Assembly (NCBI RefSeq): GCF_000760935.2
Contig: NZ_CP049744.1
Coordinates: 1,736,001-1,800,000, forward strand
From: Rhodococcoides fascians A25f
GTDB taxonomy: Bacteria; Actinomycetota; Actinomycetes; Mycobacteriales; Mycobacteriaceae
Direction of reading: 5' to 3'
Length of the DNA: 64,000 nt
Positions 51,684-61,390 of the stretch are shown here, one piece after another. Position 1 is the first letter of the stretch, and the number at the start of each line of letters is the position of its first letter. The notes below the pieces were generated by a model that saw nothing but the letters and a program-made list of their open reading frames with translations, was not told where the DNA came from and ran no database searches. The position numbers were made by a program, and so were the translations under genes.

Positions 51684-53170
51684 TTCGCCACGTACCTGTC
51701 GAGTCGGACTTCGAGCTTGCCTTGGAAGAACGAGAGAACGATGCAGATCAGCCAGTAGTAGAGCGCTGCAACGGAGTAGAGGGTGAAGAAGTCGAAGGTC
51801 GGTGCCGCCGCGAGTTGCGCGACGCGCAGCAGCTCGGTCACCAGGATGGTCGACGCGAGCGAGGTGTCCTTGACCAGCGAGATCAGCGTGTTCGACAACG
51901 GTGGTACCGCGGTGCGTAGTGCTTGCGGAAGCACGATGCGCTGCAACGTGGTTCGGTATCCCATGCCGATGGTCTGCGCGGCCTCCCATTGTCCCTTGGG
52001 CACGCTCAGTATCGCGGCACGGATGACCTCGGCGGCATAACCACCGACGTTCAACGAGAACGCGACCACTGCGGCCGGGAACGGTGAGATCACGATGCCG
52101 AACTGCGGTAGCCCGTAGAAGATGATGAACAGTTGCAGCAGTAGGGGAGTGCCGCGAATGATCGAGACGTAGAACCGAGCGACTGCGGCGAGCGGCTTCA
52201 TCGACGAGATTCGAGCCAACGCGACCGCGAGGGCGATGACGAGTCCGACGACAAAACTGATGGCCGTCAACGGAATGGTCATGGTGACAGTGGCTTTCAG
52301 CATCGGCCACAGGTTGTCGAGCACCAACTGCATTTTCGACGGTGCAGTGGTTCCCGCGTCCTCGCTCACGGGGACCTCGGTGTCGGCCGTCGGAGCGGCG
52401 ACGTCGCTACCGAAGTACTTGTTCGAGATCTCGGCGATGGTGCCGTTCTCGCGCAGCGTGTCGACGGCCGTATCGACCTCGTCCATCAGGCCGCTGTTCT
52501 TGCGGGCCACGAAGGATTGCAGTGTCGTGTCCCCGGTCTCGCCGGCGATTTTCACACCGGTATCGCCGGTCTGCTGTAGGTATTCGGCGATCGCAAGGGA
52601 GTCGTTGACGGTGGCGTCGACGCGGCCGTCCTTGACGAGGGTGACGGCCTGGACGAATCCCTCGACGGCTTCGACGTTGGCTCCTGCGTTCGCCGCGACC
52701 TCGGCCCAGTTGCTCGTCGAGGATTGGGCGGTGGTCTTGCCTGCCAGGTCGGCCAGAGTCGAAATAGTGGAGTCGTCTGCAGCGGTGAGGATCTGACCTT
52801 CCGACACCGTGTAGGGCGTGGACAGGTCGTATGCCGATTGCCGGGCCGGGGTGATCGAGACCTGGTTGGCGATGAGGTCGAATCGCTGGGATTGCAGGCC
52901 GGCGAATATCGAATCGAACGGGGTCTGCACGAAGTCGACACGCACCCCCAATTCGGCACCGACTGCGGTGATCACGTCGATGTCGTACCCGGTGAGCTGC
53001 CCGTCCGCGCCCTGATAGCTGAACGGGCTGTAGGTGCCTTCGGTGCCGACCACCAGCACCCCGTCGTCGCGGACGCGGTCCAGCAACGACTGCGAGGACG
53101 AGCTGCATCCGGACAACCCCAGTATGGCGATCAGAATCGCGACCAGAGCAAGGGTAGATCTGCGCACCAT
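51680..53170 (-). CDS. Fused amino-acid-binding lipoprotein and ABC permease
   Basis: The 496-residue protein joins two transporter parts. A lipoprotein signal with lipobox LSGC (Cys22) is followed by a family-3 solute-binding domain (about 35-270: [16 protein letters not shown], then [15 protein letters not shown]). A short acidic linker leads to a HisM/GlnP-type permease (about 290-496: [13 protein letters not shown], then [14 protein letters not shown] with the EAA-type loop). Such fusions tether the binding domain to the outside of the membrane. It precedes its ATPase with a 4-bp overlap and is 39 bp after the RidA-like gene. Confidence 0.93.
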   Translation of the reverse strand: MVRRSTLALVAILIAILGLSGCSSSSQSLLDRVRDDGVLVVGTEGTYSPFSYQGADGQLTGYDIDVITAVGAELGVRVDFVQTPFDSIFAGLQSQRFDLIANQVSITPARQSAYDLSTPYTVSEGQILTAADDSTISTLADLAGKTTAQSSTSNWAEVAANAGANVEAVEGFVQAVTLVKDGRVDATVNDSLAIAEYLQQTGDTGVKIAGETGDTTLQSFVARKNSGLMDEVDTAVDTLRENGTIAEISNKYFGSDVAAPTADTEVPVSEDAGTTAPSKMQLVLDNLWPMLKATVTMTIPLTAISFVVGLVIALAVALARISSMKPLAAVARFYVSIIRGTPLLLQLFIIFYGLPQFGIVISPFPAAVVAFSLNVGGYAAEVIRAAILSVPKGQWEAAQTIGMGYRTTLQRIVLPQALRTAVPPLSNTLISLVKDTSLASTILVTELLRVAQLAAAPTFDFFTLYSVAALYYWLICIVLSFFQGKLEVRLDRYVAK

Positions 53171-53209
53171 CCGCGCCTGCTTTCACCGTAACTACGAGTG
53201 CTCCGAAAC

Positions 53210-53692
53210 CTACCCGTCGATCTCCAATTCCGCTGACACCACCACGGTGTTGTTCATCGGTAGTGCCGCCACCCCGAGTGCAGTGCGTGCGTGCGCACCG
53301 ATTTCGGGACCGAAGATCGCCAGCACCAGATCGGAGAAGCCGTTGACGACCGTTGTGGTCTGGGTGAAGCCGTGATCGGCATTGACCGAACCGGTGACGG
53401 TGAGCCACGCGCTGATTCGATCGAGATCGCCGACGGCGCGGGCGACGCTACCGAGGAGAGCCAATGCGGTGTCGCGCGCGGCATCGGTGGCTGCGTCCAG
53501 ACTCACCTGGGACGGAACTGCACCGAAGGGTCCCGCCAGTGTTCCGTCGGGTGCCAGTGGCGAGTGGCCGGAGGCGAACACTCTATTGCCCCGTACCCGC
53601 ACCCACTCGAACGAGAACTCGAAACCAGGCGGCGCGGTCGGTTCCCCGGGCAACGTGAAACCGAGTTCGGTGATGCGACGTTCGATCTCCAT
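53210..53692 (-). CDS. RidA-family (YjgF/YER057c/UK114) protein
   Basis: The 160-residue protein has the RidA fold (VFASGHSPLAPDGTLAGPFG, then ARTALGVAALPMNNTVVVSAELEIDG). RidA enzymes hydrolyse reactive enamines/imines from amino-acid breakdown. The usual catalytic Arg lies in ARTALGVA. It stands upstream of an amino-acid importer in the same direction, consistent with protection during amino-acid catabolism (inference). The ATG at 53690-53692 is chosen; longer frames overlap the phosphatase gene. Confidence 0.85.
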   Translation of the reverse strand: MEIERRITELGFTLPGEPTAPPGFEFSFEWVRVRGNRVFASGHSPLAPDGTLAGPFGAVPSQVSLDAATDAARDTALALLGSVARAVGDLDRISAWLTVTGSVNADHGFTQTTTVVNGFSDLVLAIFGPEIGAHARTALGVAALPMNNTVVVSAELEIDG

Positions 53693-53706
53693 GAACGAAA
53701 ATCCTG

Positions 53707-54261
53707 TCAGACCGCAACACCGTTGATGGTGCGAACGGTCCAGCGAGAACCGTCGTGCTCGAGGGTGGACACTCCGGCGTTGAGGATGCGTGGGGAGTGC
53801 CGCCGTCGGATCGCGTCGAAGATCGCCCGAATGACGCCGCCGTGTGCCACGGCGATCACCGCCGAGTCCGGGTAGCGCGACGCGATGTCGTCGACGGCGC
53901 GCACGCCTCGCACGATCAGATCCGAGCGGGGCTCCAAGCCTGGGTACATGCCGTTCGGCCAGTGCGAATACGCATCCCAGTCGGTGAATCCTTCGGCCTC
54001 GCCGAAGTGTCGTTCGGCCAGATCGGGGAACTCGGCGGTGCGTGTCAGGCCGAGGTGCGTACCGATGATGTCGGCGGTTTCGGCTGCTCGGATCAACGGT
54101 GAACTGACCAGGTGGTCCCACTGGCGGTACTCGAGTTCGTAGCCGGCCTCGCGGGCCTGAGCACGGCCGGTGTCGTTGAGCGGAATGTCCGACGAGCCCT
54201 GCAGACGCCCGTGCAGATTCCAGTTCGTTTCACCGTGCCGAACCAGTGCCAGAAAAGTCAT
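53707..54261 (-). CDS. Histidine phosphatase (phosphoglycerate-mutase-like) family protein
   Basis: The 184-residue protein has the catalytic RHG at 8-10 (LVRHGETNWNLHGRLQGSSD), SSPLIRAAETADII, and the second His in VIAVAHGGVIRAIF. The family includes small-molecule phosphatases, including glucosyl-3-phosphoglycerate phosphatase-like enzymes; the exact substrate is not predictable. The start ATG at 54259-54261 is shared across a 78-bp divergent promoter with fadE. The RidA gene follows after 14 bp. Confidence 0.88.
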   Translation of the reverse strand: MTFLALVRHGETNWNLHGRLQGSSDIPLNDTGRAQAREAGYELEYRQWDHLVSSPLIRAAETADIIGTHLGLTRTAEFPDLAERHFGEAEGFTDWDAYSHWPNGMYPGLEPRSDLIVRGVRAVDDIASRYPDSAVIAVAHGGVIRAIFDAIRRRHSPRILNAGVSTLEHDGSRWTVRTINGVAV

Positions 54262-54339
54262 AGTGAGCGGAGAATATCCCAGAGTTACCAGGGAGTACGG
54301 TCGATACGAAGATACGTGAACGAGCTTGGAGGATTGTCG

Positions 54340-55515
54340 ATGAATCTTGCCCTGACAGAAGAAGAGGCCGCGTTCCGTGACGAGATGCGGACGTTCTTCA
54401 CTACGAAGTTCCCCGCCGAGATTCGCGAGAAGAGCGCGACGGGTCAGGAGTTGAGCAAGGACGAGGTGGTCACGACCATGCGAATCCTCAACGAGAACGG
54501 CCTGGCGGTGCCGCACTGGCCCACCGAGTTCGGTGGCCGCGACTGGACCGCCGTGCAGCGCCACATCTGGCTCGACGAAATGCAGCTGGCGTCGGTGCCC
54601 GAGCCCCTGGCCTTCAACGCCTCGATGGTCGGCCCGGTCATCGCGACGTTCGGCTCTCAGGAGCTCAAGGAGAAGTTCCTGCCGAAGACGGCGAACCTCG
54701 ACATCTGGTGGTGCCAGGGCTTCTCCGAGCCCGAGGCCGGATCGGACCTGGCGTCGCTGCGCACCACCGCTATTCGAGACGGTGACGACTACATCGTCAA
54801 CGGGCAGAAGACGTGGACCACGCTCGGCCAGTACGCCGACTGGATCTTCGCGCTCGTGCGGACCAACCCGGACGCGCCGAAGAAACAGGCCGGAATCTCC
54901 TTCCTGCTCATCGATCTGAACACCCCCGGCATCGAGATGCGGCCCATCAAGCTGATCGACGGCAGCGTCGAGGTCAACGAGGTCTTCTTCGACAACGTTC
55001 GCGTTCCGGCCGAGAACCTCGTCGGCGAGGAGAACCAGGGTTGGAGCTACGCCAAGTTCCTGCTCGGTAACGAGCGCACCGGCGTCGCCCGGGCCGGACA
55101 CACCAAAGTGCATCTGGGACAGGCGAAGAAGCACGCCGCGCAGACCAAGGTGGGCAGCGGCACGCTGCTCGAGGATCCACTGTTCGCGGCCAAGATGGCC
55201 GAGGTCGAGAACGAACTGCTCGCCCTCGAGCTGACTCAGCTGCGCCTGGTGTCCAGCTCGGACGACGGCAAGCCGAATCCGGCCTCGTCCATTCTCAAGC
55301 TGCGGGGATCGGAATTGCAGCAAGCCACAACCGAATTGCTGATGGACGTCGCCGGCCCGGACTCGCTGCCCTACGAGGCGGGCGAGGACATCGAGAGCGA
55401 AGGCTGGGCGCAGCGCTCGGTACCGGGGTATCTCAACTACCGCAAGGTGTCGATCTACGGCGGCTCGAACGAGGTTCAGCGCACCATCATCGCCTCGGCG
55501 ATTCTCGGACTGTAA
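54340..55515 (+). CDS. Acyl-CoA dehydrogenase, subunit 1 of an adjacent FadE pair
   Basis: The 391-residue FAD enzyme has GFSEPEAGSDLASLRTTAIRDGDDYIVNGQKTWTT in the middle domain (130-160) and KVSIYGGSNEVQRTIIASAILGL at the C-terminus. It has GGAGG (54328-54332) 7 bases before the ATG at 54340. It is followed after 16 bp by a second, shorter fadE. Such neighbouring, dissimilar fadE genes commonly form alpha2beta2 heterotetramers that act on steroid side chains or rings in actinobacteria, which is a good hypothesis here. Confidence 0.92.
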   Translation: MNLALTEEEAAFRDEMRTFFTTKFPAEIREKSATGQELSKDEVVTTMRILNENGLAVPHWPTEFGGRDWTAVQRHIWLDEMQLASVPEPLAFNASMVGPVIATFGSQELKEKFLPKTANLDIWWCQGFSEPEAGSDLASLRTTAIRDGDDYIVNGQKTWTTLGQYADWIFALVRTNPDAPKKQAGISFLLIDLNTPGIEMRPIKLIDGSVEVNEVFFDNVRVPAENLVGEENQGWSYAKFLLGNERTGVARAGHTKVHLGQAKKHAAQTKVGSGTLLEDPLFAAKMAEVENELLALELTQLRLVSSSDDGKPNPASSILKLRGSELQQATTELLMDVAGPDSLPYEAGEDIESEGWAQRSVPGYLNYRKVSIYGGSNEVQRTIIASAILGL

Positions 55516-55531
55516 GGGAGCATCTGAAGAC

Positions 55532-56659
55532 ATGGATTTCGAACTCAACGAAGAGCAGAAGCTGCTGCGCGACACCACTCGTGAGGTCCTCACGCGGGCC
55601 TACGACACCGAGAAGCGCAACAAGATCGTTGCCGGTGAGCTGGGTTGGAGCACCGACGTCTGGAAGCAGCTGGCCGAGGTCGGCCTGCTGGGTCTGACGT
55701 TCAGCGAGGAAGACGGCGGCATGGACGCCGGTCCCGTGGAGATCATGGCGGTGATGACCGAGGTCGGACGACGCCTCGCACCCGAGCCGATTCTCGATGC
55801 CGTCCTCGTTCCGGGCGGGTTGATCTCCGAGCTCGGCAGTGCCGAGCAGCGCTCGCGGCTCCTGCCGCCGGTGGCCGAGGGATCGTCGATGCTGGCGTTC
55901 GCGCACAACGAATCCGGCAGTCGCTGGCCCAACATCGAGGTCGCCACCACGGCCACCGAGGACGGTGGGTCCTGGTCGATCAACGGTGTCAAGAATCCGG
56001 TACCGCACGGCGGTAGCGCCGACGTGATCGTCGTCAGTGCAGTGCTTCCCGCCGGAGGAACCGGACTGTTCGTCGTCGACGCCGACGCGACGGGTCTCAC
56101 GCGCAAGTCCTACGCCACGCACGACGGTCAGCGCGCCGCACAGATCGAATTCGTGGACGTCGCGGCCGAGCCGCTCGGCACCGCCGAGAACGCAGCTGCC
56201 GCGATCACCGGTGCCGAGGTGCGGGCGCAGGCTGCGCTGTGTGCAGAGGCAATCGGTGCGATGGAAGAAGCGCTGCGCCTGACCACCGATTACCTCAAGG
56301 CGCGCAAGCAGTTCGGGGTTCCGCTGGCCAAGTTCCAGGCGCTCACGTTCCGCGCTGCGGACATGTACGTGCTGCTCGAGCTCGCCCGCAGCATGAGCCT
56401 TTACGCCACGATGTCACTGTCCGACGGCAACGTGGACACGACGATCGCGTCGCGGGCGAAGCTGCAGATCTCGCGGTCCGGGCGCAAGCTCGGCCAAGAG
56501 GCGATTCAGTTGCACGGCGGCATCGGCGTCACCGCCGAGTATCCGGTCGGGCACTACACCAGTCGGCTCGTGGCCATCGAGCACACTCTCGGTGGTGCCG
56601 ACGAGCACCTGCGCATCCTGGCGTCGAAGGTCTCCGATCACGATCTCATCGGGATCTGA
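55532..56659 (+). CDS. Acyl-CoA dehydrogenase, subunit 2 of an adjacent FadE pair
   Basis: The 375-residue ACAD-fold protein has LTFSEEDGGMDAGPVEIM near 55-72, GAMEEALRLTTDYLKARKQFGVPLAKFQALTF (about 247-278) and IQLHGGIGVTAEYPVGHYTSR near the end. It ends in GGADEHLRILA, without the GSNE/YEGT C-terminal motif of the partner. That is typical of the second subunit in heteromeric FadE enzymes. It probably assembles with the product of the upstream gene. Confidence 0.9.
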   Translation: MDFELNEEQKLLRDTTREVLTRAYDTEKRNKIVAGELGWSTDVWKQLAEVGLLGLTFSEEDGGMDAGPVEIMAVMTEVGRRLAPEPILDAVLVPGGLISELGSAEQRSRLLPPVAEGSSMLAFAHNESGSRWPNIEVATTATEDGGSWSINGVKNPVPHGGSADVIVVSAVLPAGGTGLFVVDADATGLTRKSYATHDGQRAAQIEFVDVAAEPLGTAENAAAAITGAEVRAQAALCAEAIGAMEEALRLTTDYLKARKQFGVPLAKFQALTFRAADMYVLLELARSMSLYATMSLSDGNVDTTIASRAKLQISRSGRKLGQEAIQLHGGIGVTAEYPVGHYTSRLVAIEHTLGGADEHLRILASKVSDHDLIGI

Positions 56660-56672
56660 CGCTCCTCGGAAA

Positions 56673-56726
56673 GACACGACTCGGGCCCGGCCACCTTCGA
56701 AAAGGTGACCGGGCCCGAGTCGTGTC
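56673..56726. terminator. Strong bidirectional terminator between fadE pair and secreted hydrolase
   Basis: An 18-bp perfect stem (56673-56690 with 56709-56726) continues after one mismatch into 6 more pairs closed by a CGAA loop. It serves the convergent fadE operon and hydrolase gene. Confidence 0.9.
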
Positions 56727-56736
56727 CAGAGATGCG

Positions 56737-57546
56737 TCAGCTGCCTGAATCAGCCTGGACCACAAGGTCGGCCACGGCTGCGGGGTTGGAGACCAGGATC
56801 GCGTGCGAGCCCGGTACCTCGGTCACCGTCGCCCCGGCCCGTTGCGCCATGAAGCGCTCCGCCGAGGTCGGGATGATCTGATCCTGCTGGGGGATCAACG
56901 CCCAGGACGGGGTGTGCGCCCACGACGGTGGGCCGCTCGGCTCGAGCAGTGCACCGGCGGCGATGGTCTTCTGGTGAGCGACCATGCGCGCAGCCTGCTC
57001 CTCGCTCACGTCGGGCGCGAAGAACGGGCGGAACAGCGCGGGCGTGATGTACGAGTCGACGTTCTTGCCGATCAGGTTGGACGAGTCGTCGACGATCGAC
57101 AGGCCGATCACCGGCGGAACCAGGGCCGTCACGGGGAATCGGAACGGATCGAGTTCGAGCGCGACGGGTTCACCTTCGACGGGCATGAATGCGGCGACGT
57201 AGACGAGCGCCTCCACATTGTCGGCGTGCACATTGCTGATCACCGTGCCGCCGTACGAATGGCCCACCAGGACCACCGGGCCGTCGATGCTCTCGACAAC
57301 ATCGGTCACGGAGGCCGCGTCGATTGCGGGCCCGCGCAGCGAGTTCTCTGCGGTCACCACCGGGTAGCCGCGGCCGCGCAGGTTCGCTGCGACGCCGTCC
57401 CAGCTGGTGCTGTCGGCGAAGGCTCCGTGCACGAGAACCACGGTAGGGAGGCCCTGCGCAGCGGCCGGGGCCACGCCGATACCGACCATCGTGCCCACGG
57501 TCAATGCTGCGGCCGTGAGCAGTGAAGTCCACTTCGGTTTCGTCAT
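56737..57546 (-). CDS. Secreted alpha/beta hydrolase
   Basis: The 269-residue protein has a Sec signal peptide (residues 1-30, cleavage after APAAA), then [14 protein letters not shown] (oxyanion loop), nucleophile Ser97 in GHSYGG, and the base His in GSHAIL near 250. It resembles the AB_hydrolase_6 esterase group, whose members include salicylate-esterase-like and RsbQ-like proteins. The extracellular substrate is unknown. It stands alone and is divergent from cpdA across 143 bp. Confidence 0.85.
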   Translation of the reverse strand: MTKPKWTSLLTAAALTVGTMVGIGVAPAAAQGLPTVVLVHGAFADSTSWDGVAANLRGRGYPVVTAENSLRGPAIDAASVTDVVESIDGPVVLVGHSYGGTVISNVHADNVEALVYVAAFMPVEGEPVALELDPFRFPVTALVPPVIGLSIVDDSSNLIGKNVDSYITPALFRPFFAPDVSEEQAARMVAHQKTIAAGALLEPSGPPSWAHTPSWALIPQQDQIIPTSAERFMAQRAGATVTEVPGSHAILVSNPAAVADLVVQADSGS

Positions 57547-57689
57547 GCTCTCAACCTGTCACACGCTCAAAGTTTCCGCGGTGTTCACCGCCAAGATTCG
57601 ACCAGCTTTTTCTCAGTGAACGCTCGTATGCTTGGCTTGCAGCAGTGGCGTTCGCCCGGCCGGGCGAACGTGAAACGGTAGGTCCGATC

Positions 57690-58616
57690 GTGAGCGAGAG
57701 TTCGATGAAGTCTCGGATGGCCGAGTACCCACGTCCCCATCACTGCTTACTGCATATCAGTGACACGCATCTCGTCGACGGAGACGGCCGGTTGTACGGC
57801 GGCGTGGACAGCGAGTTGCGGCTCGAACAGGTGATGACCGACGTATGCAACTCCGGAGTGCGGCCCGACGCGTTGGTGTTCACCGGAGATCTGACCGACA
57901 AGGGCGAGGCGGGTGCCTACGAAAAGCTCCGTGCGCTGGTCGAGCCGGTTGCCGAGGAGCTCGGCGCACGGATCGTGTGGGCGATGGGTAATCACGACGA
58001 CCGCGCAACGTTCCGTCGGACGCTGCTCGACGCCGAACCGAGTGGGCAGTCCATCGATCGCGTGCACGATGTCGACGGTCTTCGCATCGTCACCCTGGAC
58101 ACCACGGTTCCGGGCAAACACCACGGCGAGCTCGGCGACGATCAATTGGCCTGGCTGGCCGACACTCTCGCAACCCCCGCCGAGTTCGGGACGATCCTGG
58201 CGATGCACCATCCGCCGGTGCCGACCGTGCTCGATCTCGCAGTGCTGGTCGAGCTGATCGATCAGCCGCGGCTCGCGGGCGTGCTCCGCGGAACCGATGT
58301 GCGCTCCATTCTGGCCGGGCACCTGCACTATTCGACTACGGCCACGTTCGCGGGCATACCCGTCTCGGTGGCATCGGCCACCTGTTACACCCAGGATCTC
58401 AACGTGCTCGCAGGCGGACTGCGCGGCCGCGACGGGGCTCAGGGATACAACCTGGTCCACGTCTACGAGAACACCGTCGTCCATTCGGTGGTGCCGACGG
58501 GGTCGTACGACACAGTGGGAGAAGCGGTCTCGGCGGAGGAGACGGCACGCAGGCTCGATGCGGCGGGAGTCACCATCGCAGACAGCGCCCGACGAAAGAC
58601 GTTCAGCGACGCCTAG
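57690..58616 (+). CDS. cpdA: Cyclic-nucleotide/calcineurin-like phosphodiesterase (Rv0805 orthologue)
   Basis: The 308-residue dimetal phosphodiesterase has D25 and H27 (ISDTHL), D67 (TGDLTDKGE), N101-H102-D103 (GNHDD), MHHPP and GHLHYST. The stretch [10 protein letters not shown]...[13 protein letters not shown] is nearly identical to mycobacterial Rv0805, which hydrolyses 2',3'- and 3',5'-cAMP and affects the cell envelope. The GTG at 57690 is chosen; an ATG at 57705 is an alternative. Its stop shares the bases CTAG with the stop of the Stealth gene on the other strand. This matches the Rv0805/Rv0806c neighbourhood. Confidence 0.93.
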   Translation: MSESSMKSRMAEYPRPHHCLLHISDTHLVDGDGRLYGGVDSELRLEQVMTDVCNSGVRPDALVFTGDLTDKGEAGAYEKLRALVEPVAEELGARIVWAMGNHDDRATFRRTLLDAEPSGQSIDRVHDVDGLRIVTLDTTVPGKHHGELGDDQLAWLADTLATPAEFGTILAMHHPPVPTVLDLAVLVELIDQPRLAGVLRGTDVRSILAGHLHYSTTATFAGIPVSVASATCYTQDLNVLAGGLRGRDGAQGYNLVHVYENTVVHSVVPTGSYDTVGEAVSAEETARRLDAAGVTIADSARRKTFSDA

Positions 58617-60094
58617 CGCTGTTCGCGTTCCCAGGGTGCGACGATGGGGAAGTACTTGTCCAGGAACTGCGTCACGGTGCGGGTGCGCAGATCCAGGTCG
58701 ACTTCCGGGAAGCTGCCGTCGTTGAGGCAGAAGAAGTCGACAGATCGCTTGGGGAGCAGCTTCTCCATCAAGTCGAGGCCCGCTACCGACGTGGTGTCGA
58801 TGTACCGAACCTTCGCGTCCTTCTGCACCACCGCGCGTCCACTCATCAATGCGTAGTAGTGGTACAGCGAGTTCGTCACCGAGATGTTGGTACTCGCGCG
58901 AAATGCGCTCGCCGCTGTGGAGGCGAACTCGTCCGGAAACTCGTTCTCCATTTCCTGCATCACGCTGCGGCGCAACGGAGTTGCTGCGTGTTCCAGATGT
59001 CGGGTGGTGGTCATTCCGAATCTGTCCTGCAGGATTCGACGGTTCACCCGCGCCGCGTTCTCGAAGCCGCTGCGGTCGGCGTCGCTGTAGCCCAACCCGA
59101 TTCGCGTCGTCGCCTCGATGAACATGCTGATTCCGCCGGGGGAGAAGAACATCGACGGGCTGACCGGACGACCGAAGAACATGTCGTCGTTCGAGTACAG
59201 GAAGTGCTCGGACAAGCCGGGGATGTGGTGCAGCTGGCTTTCGACGGCCTGCGAGTTGTGTGTCGGCAGAACCGAGGTGTCCACGAAGAACGCCTCGTTC
59301 GGCACGAATGTCACCTTGGGATGGTCGGCGAGCCACGCCGGCCTCGGGGAGTCGGTGGCCACGAAGATGCGTCTGATCCACGGTGCGTACAGGTGAACCG
59401 ACCGCAGGGCGTACTTCAGTTCGTCGATCTGCCGGTAGCGGGCCGCTGAATCGTCGCCCTCACCGACGACGTAGTTCGCCATCCGCCGCGCACGCTGAGC
59501 CTGGAACTCTGCTGACGAGCCGTCGACCCAGGAGAACACGATGTCGATGTCGAAATTGATGTCCGACGCGTGGTCGGCAAACATGTTCTCGATGGTCGGC
59601 CACGTTCTACCGAAGCGTTCGACGGTGCCGCGGACGGCCTCGTCGGGCCGAATGTTGCGGCGGGTCAAGGAGTTCTCGATCGGCAGCACGATCTCGGACG
59701 GGGAGAAGGACCACAGTTCGATCTGCACAGCCGTCGACGCGCCGTAGTACAACCCACTGAACGGCTCGACGCGCGGTCGGTAGAGACGGACGATCCGCGC
59801 GTTCGCAGACGGCGAGAGGGTGCCGTCGGCAACCAGCACGGCTTTTCCGCGGGCGTCGACGGTCTTGGAGTAGAACGGCTCGGCGCGGCAGGCGTGCACG
59901 AGCGCTGTGGTGAGCGCGTCCCGGGCCGCCAGTTCGATGGCGATGACGGGTCGTTCGTCGTTGCCGCGAACGAGCAGGTATTTGATTCGTGCGGCTTCGA
60001 GGACGGCGCGGACGAACAGTAGATCCTCGACCATCGCCTGATGTGGGGTGGTGGAGGTGATCGTCAGTGCGTAGCGGCCGTCGTGGCTGACCAC
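58613..60094 (-). CDS. cpsY: Stealth-family sugar-phosphate transferase (CpsY-like)
   Basis: The 493-residue protein contains the four Stealth regions: CR1 [10 protein letters not shown] at 184-193, CR2 from [20 protein letters not shown] at 221, CR3 [20 protein letters not shown] at 278-297 continuing to DDMFFG, and CR4 near [12 protein letters not shown]. Stealth proteins transfer hexose-1-phosphates onto exopolysaccharides, forming phosphodiester-linked polymers that can mask the cell surface. The start is taken as GTG at 60092-60094. It is the counterpart of Rv0806c cpsY. The 171-bp region upstream separates it from vanZ. Confidence 0.93.
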   Translation of the reverse strand: MVSHDGRYALTITSTTPHQAMVEDLLFVRAVLEAARIKYLLVRGNDERPVIAIELAARDALTTALVHACRAEPFYSKTVDARGKAVLVADGTLSPSANARIVRLYRPRVEPFSGLYYGASTAVQIELWSFSPSEIVLPIENSLTRRNIRPDEAVRGTVERFGRTWPTIENMFADHASDINFDIDIVFSWVDGSSAEFQAQRARRMANYVVGEGDDSAARYRQIDELKYALRSVHLYAPWIRRIFVATDSPRPAWLADHPKVTFVPNEAFFVDTSVLPTHNSQAVESQLHHIPGLSEHFLYSNDDMFFGRPVSPSMFFSPGGISMFIEATTRIGLGYSDADRSGFENAARVNRRILQDRFGMTTTRHLEHAATPLRRSVMQEMENEFPDEFASTAASAFRASTNISVTNSLYHYYALMSGRAVVQKDAKVRYIDTTSVAGLDLMEKLLPKRSVDFFCLNDGSFPEVDLDLRTRTVTQFLDKYFPIVAPWEREQR

Positions 60095-60265
60095 GTCGGA
60101 TCGTTCGCTCAGGCGTGCTGCGGACGCTGCAGATTCCCGGGTGACGGCATCATTTGTCTCGTGCTCCGGTGGAACGAGGTAGATATCGTGCGGGGCAGAA
60201 GACGAGGTGATGGCGTTCCTTCCTGAGTGCGCGCGCTGGCCGGGGAAACCCGGTGCAGACTCAGT

Positions 60266-60628
60266 CTAGTGCAGGTCCGGGGCTTTCTTGACGCGCTGCG
60301 GTAGAACCCAGTTCGCCGCGACCAGGCCCACCACAACTCCGGCAGTGTCGGCGAGAGCGTCGGCGACCGATCCCGAGCGTCCCAGGGGCAGGATCGCCTG
60401 CAGGAACTCCGAGAGCGCCGCGAACGCCAGTACCCACGAAGCCGTCCGGCCCCAGCCGATGTCGGCCACACGCGAGGTGTAGGCGAGGGCCGCGAACAGC
60501 GTGAAGTGAATGATCTTGTCGCTGTGCTGAAATCCGGAAGGCACCCCCGACGCGGGGGTGAAGAGAACGATCAGCGCGACGACGAACGTGACGGCCAGGG
60601 GAATTCGATACGTCGACGGCGAGAGCAC
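60266..60628 (-). CDS. VanZ-like small membrane protein
   Basis: The 120-residue protein has about three to four membrane helices, with the VanZ-family pattern HSDKIIHFTLFAALAY, LAFAALSEFLQAILPLGRSGSVADALADTAGVVVG. The function of VanZ proteins is uncertain; some contribute to teicoplanin or lipoglycopeptide resistance. The start is GTG at 60626-60628. It lies 10 bp after the methyltransferase gene and probably shares its transcript. Confidence 0.85.
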   Translation of the reverse strand: MLSPSTYRIPLAVTFVVALIVLFTPASGVPSGFQHSDKIIHFTLFAALAYTSRVADIGWGRTASWVLAFAALSEFLQAILPLGRSGSVADALADTAGVVVGLVAANWVLPQRVKKAPDLH

Positions 60629-60638
60629 CGCGAAGAGT

Positions 60639-61307
60639 TTACCGGCGTTGCAGCACCACCACCGTGTCGATTCGCTCGTCGCCGTCCGGCGTCGTACGGG
60701 TGCGGTGTTCGGCGTGGATCACCTCGAACCCGTCGCCTGCCGCAGCGACCACCGGTTCCGGTGCGAACAGCCGGTTCTTGGCCGGATGCTGCGAGGCATG
60801 GCTGTCGCTGGGACTGTGGCCGACGATCAGCAGACGCCCCTTCGGTGCGACCGCTGCGGCGAACCTGCGGGTGGTCAGTTCGAGTTCGTCCGGTGGCACC
60901 TGCAGGAAGTGCACCGACACCAGATCGAACGCCGCGGCCGGGGGAGTCCAGTCCAGAACGTCTTCCTGTTGCCAGTTCACTGCGAATGTCAGCGGCTCGA
61001 GTGCCTGTTGTGCTGCGCGAGCGCGGCCGAGGGCGACATCGGAGATGTCGACGCCGGTCACGTGCCATCCTTCACCGGCCAGCCACAGGGAGTCGGCACC
61101 TTCTCCGCAGCCGATATCCAGGGCGCGGCCTGCAGTCAGCTCGGACGCTTCCTGCACCAACACGGCATTGGGATTGCCGCTCCAGATGGCGGTGCGTTGG
61201 TTGTAGAGGTCGTCCCAGAATGCTTCGTCGAAGGCACCGTTCTCGAAATCCGGTTCTGCGCCGGTCCGGTCGGCGGGAGGAGTGTGAGCGTGTGTGTGGT
61301 CGGCCAT
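60639..61307 (-). CDS. Class I SAM-dependent methyltransferase
   Basis: The 222-residue protein has motif I ALDIGCGEGADSLWLA at 62-77, GVDISDVALGRAR after it, and WQQEDVLDW (motif II-like). Its N-terminal WDDLYNQRTAIWSGNPNAVL is typical of the thiopurine/tellurite-type small methyltransferases. It also carries a His-rich N-terminus (ADHTHAHTPP). The ATG at 61305-61307 fits the family; an earlier in-frame ATG at 61346 adds unrelated residues. It is divergent from the phosphoribosyltransferase. Confidence 0.85.
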   Translation of the reverse strand: MADHTHAHTPPADRTGAEPDFENGAFDEAFWDDLYNQRTAIWSGNPNAVLVQEASELTAGRALDIGCGEGADSLWLAGEGWHVTGVDISDVALGRARAAQQALEPLTFAVNWQQEDVLDWTPPAAAFDLVSVHFLQVPPDELELTTRRFAAAVAPKGRLLIVGHSPSDSHASQHPAKNRLFAPEPVVAAAGDGFEVIHAEHRTRTTPDGDERIDTVVVLQRR

Positions 61308-61390
61308 GCTTCGAGACTGCCCGCTCACGGCCGTGGACGCAAACAAATTTGCCGTTTCGGCAAAAGCGAGTCTGGGTAGAGTGGCTTGTC

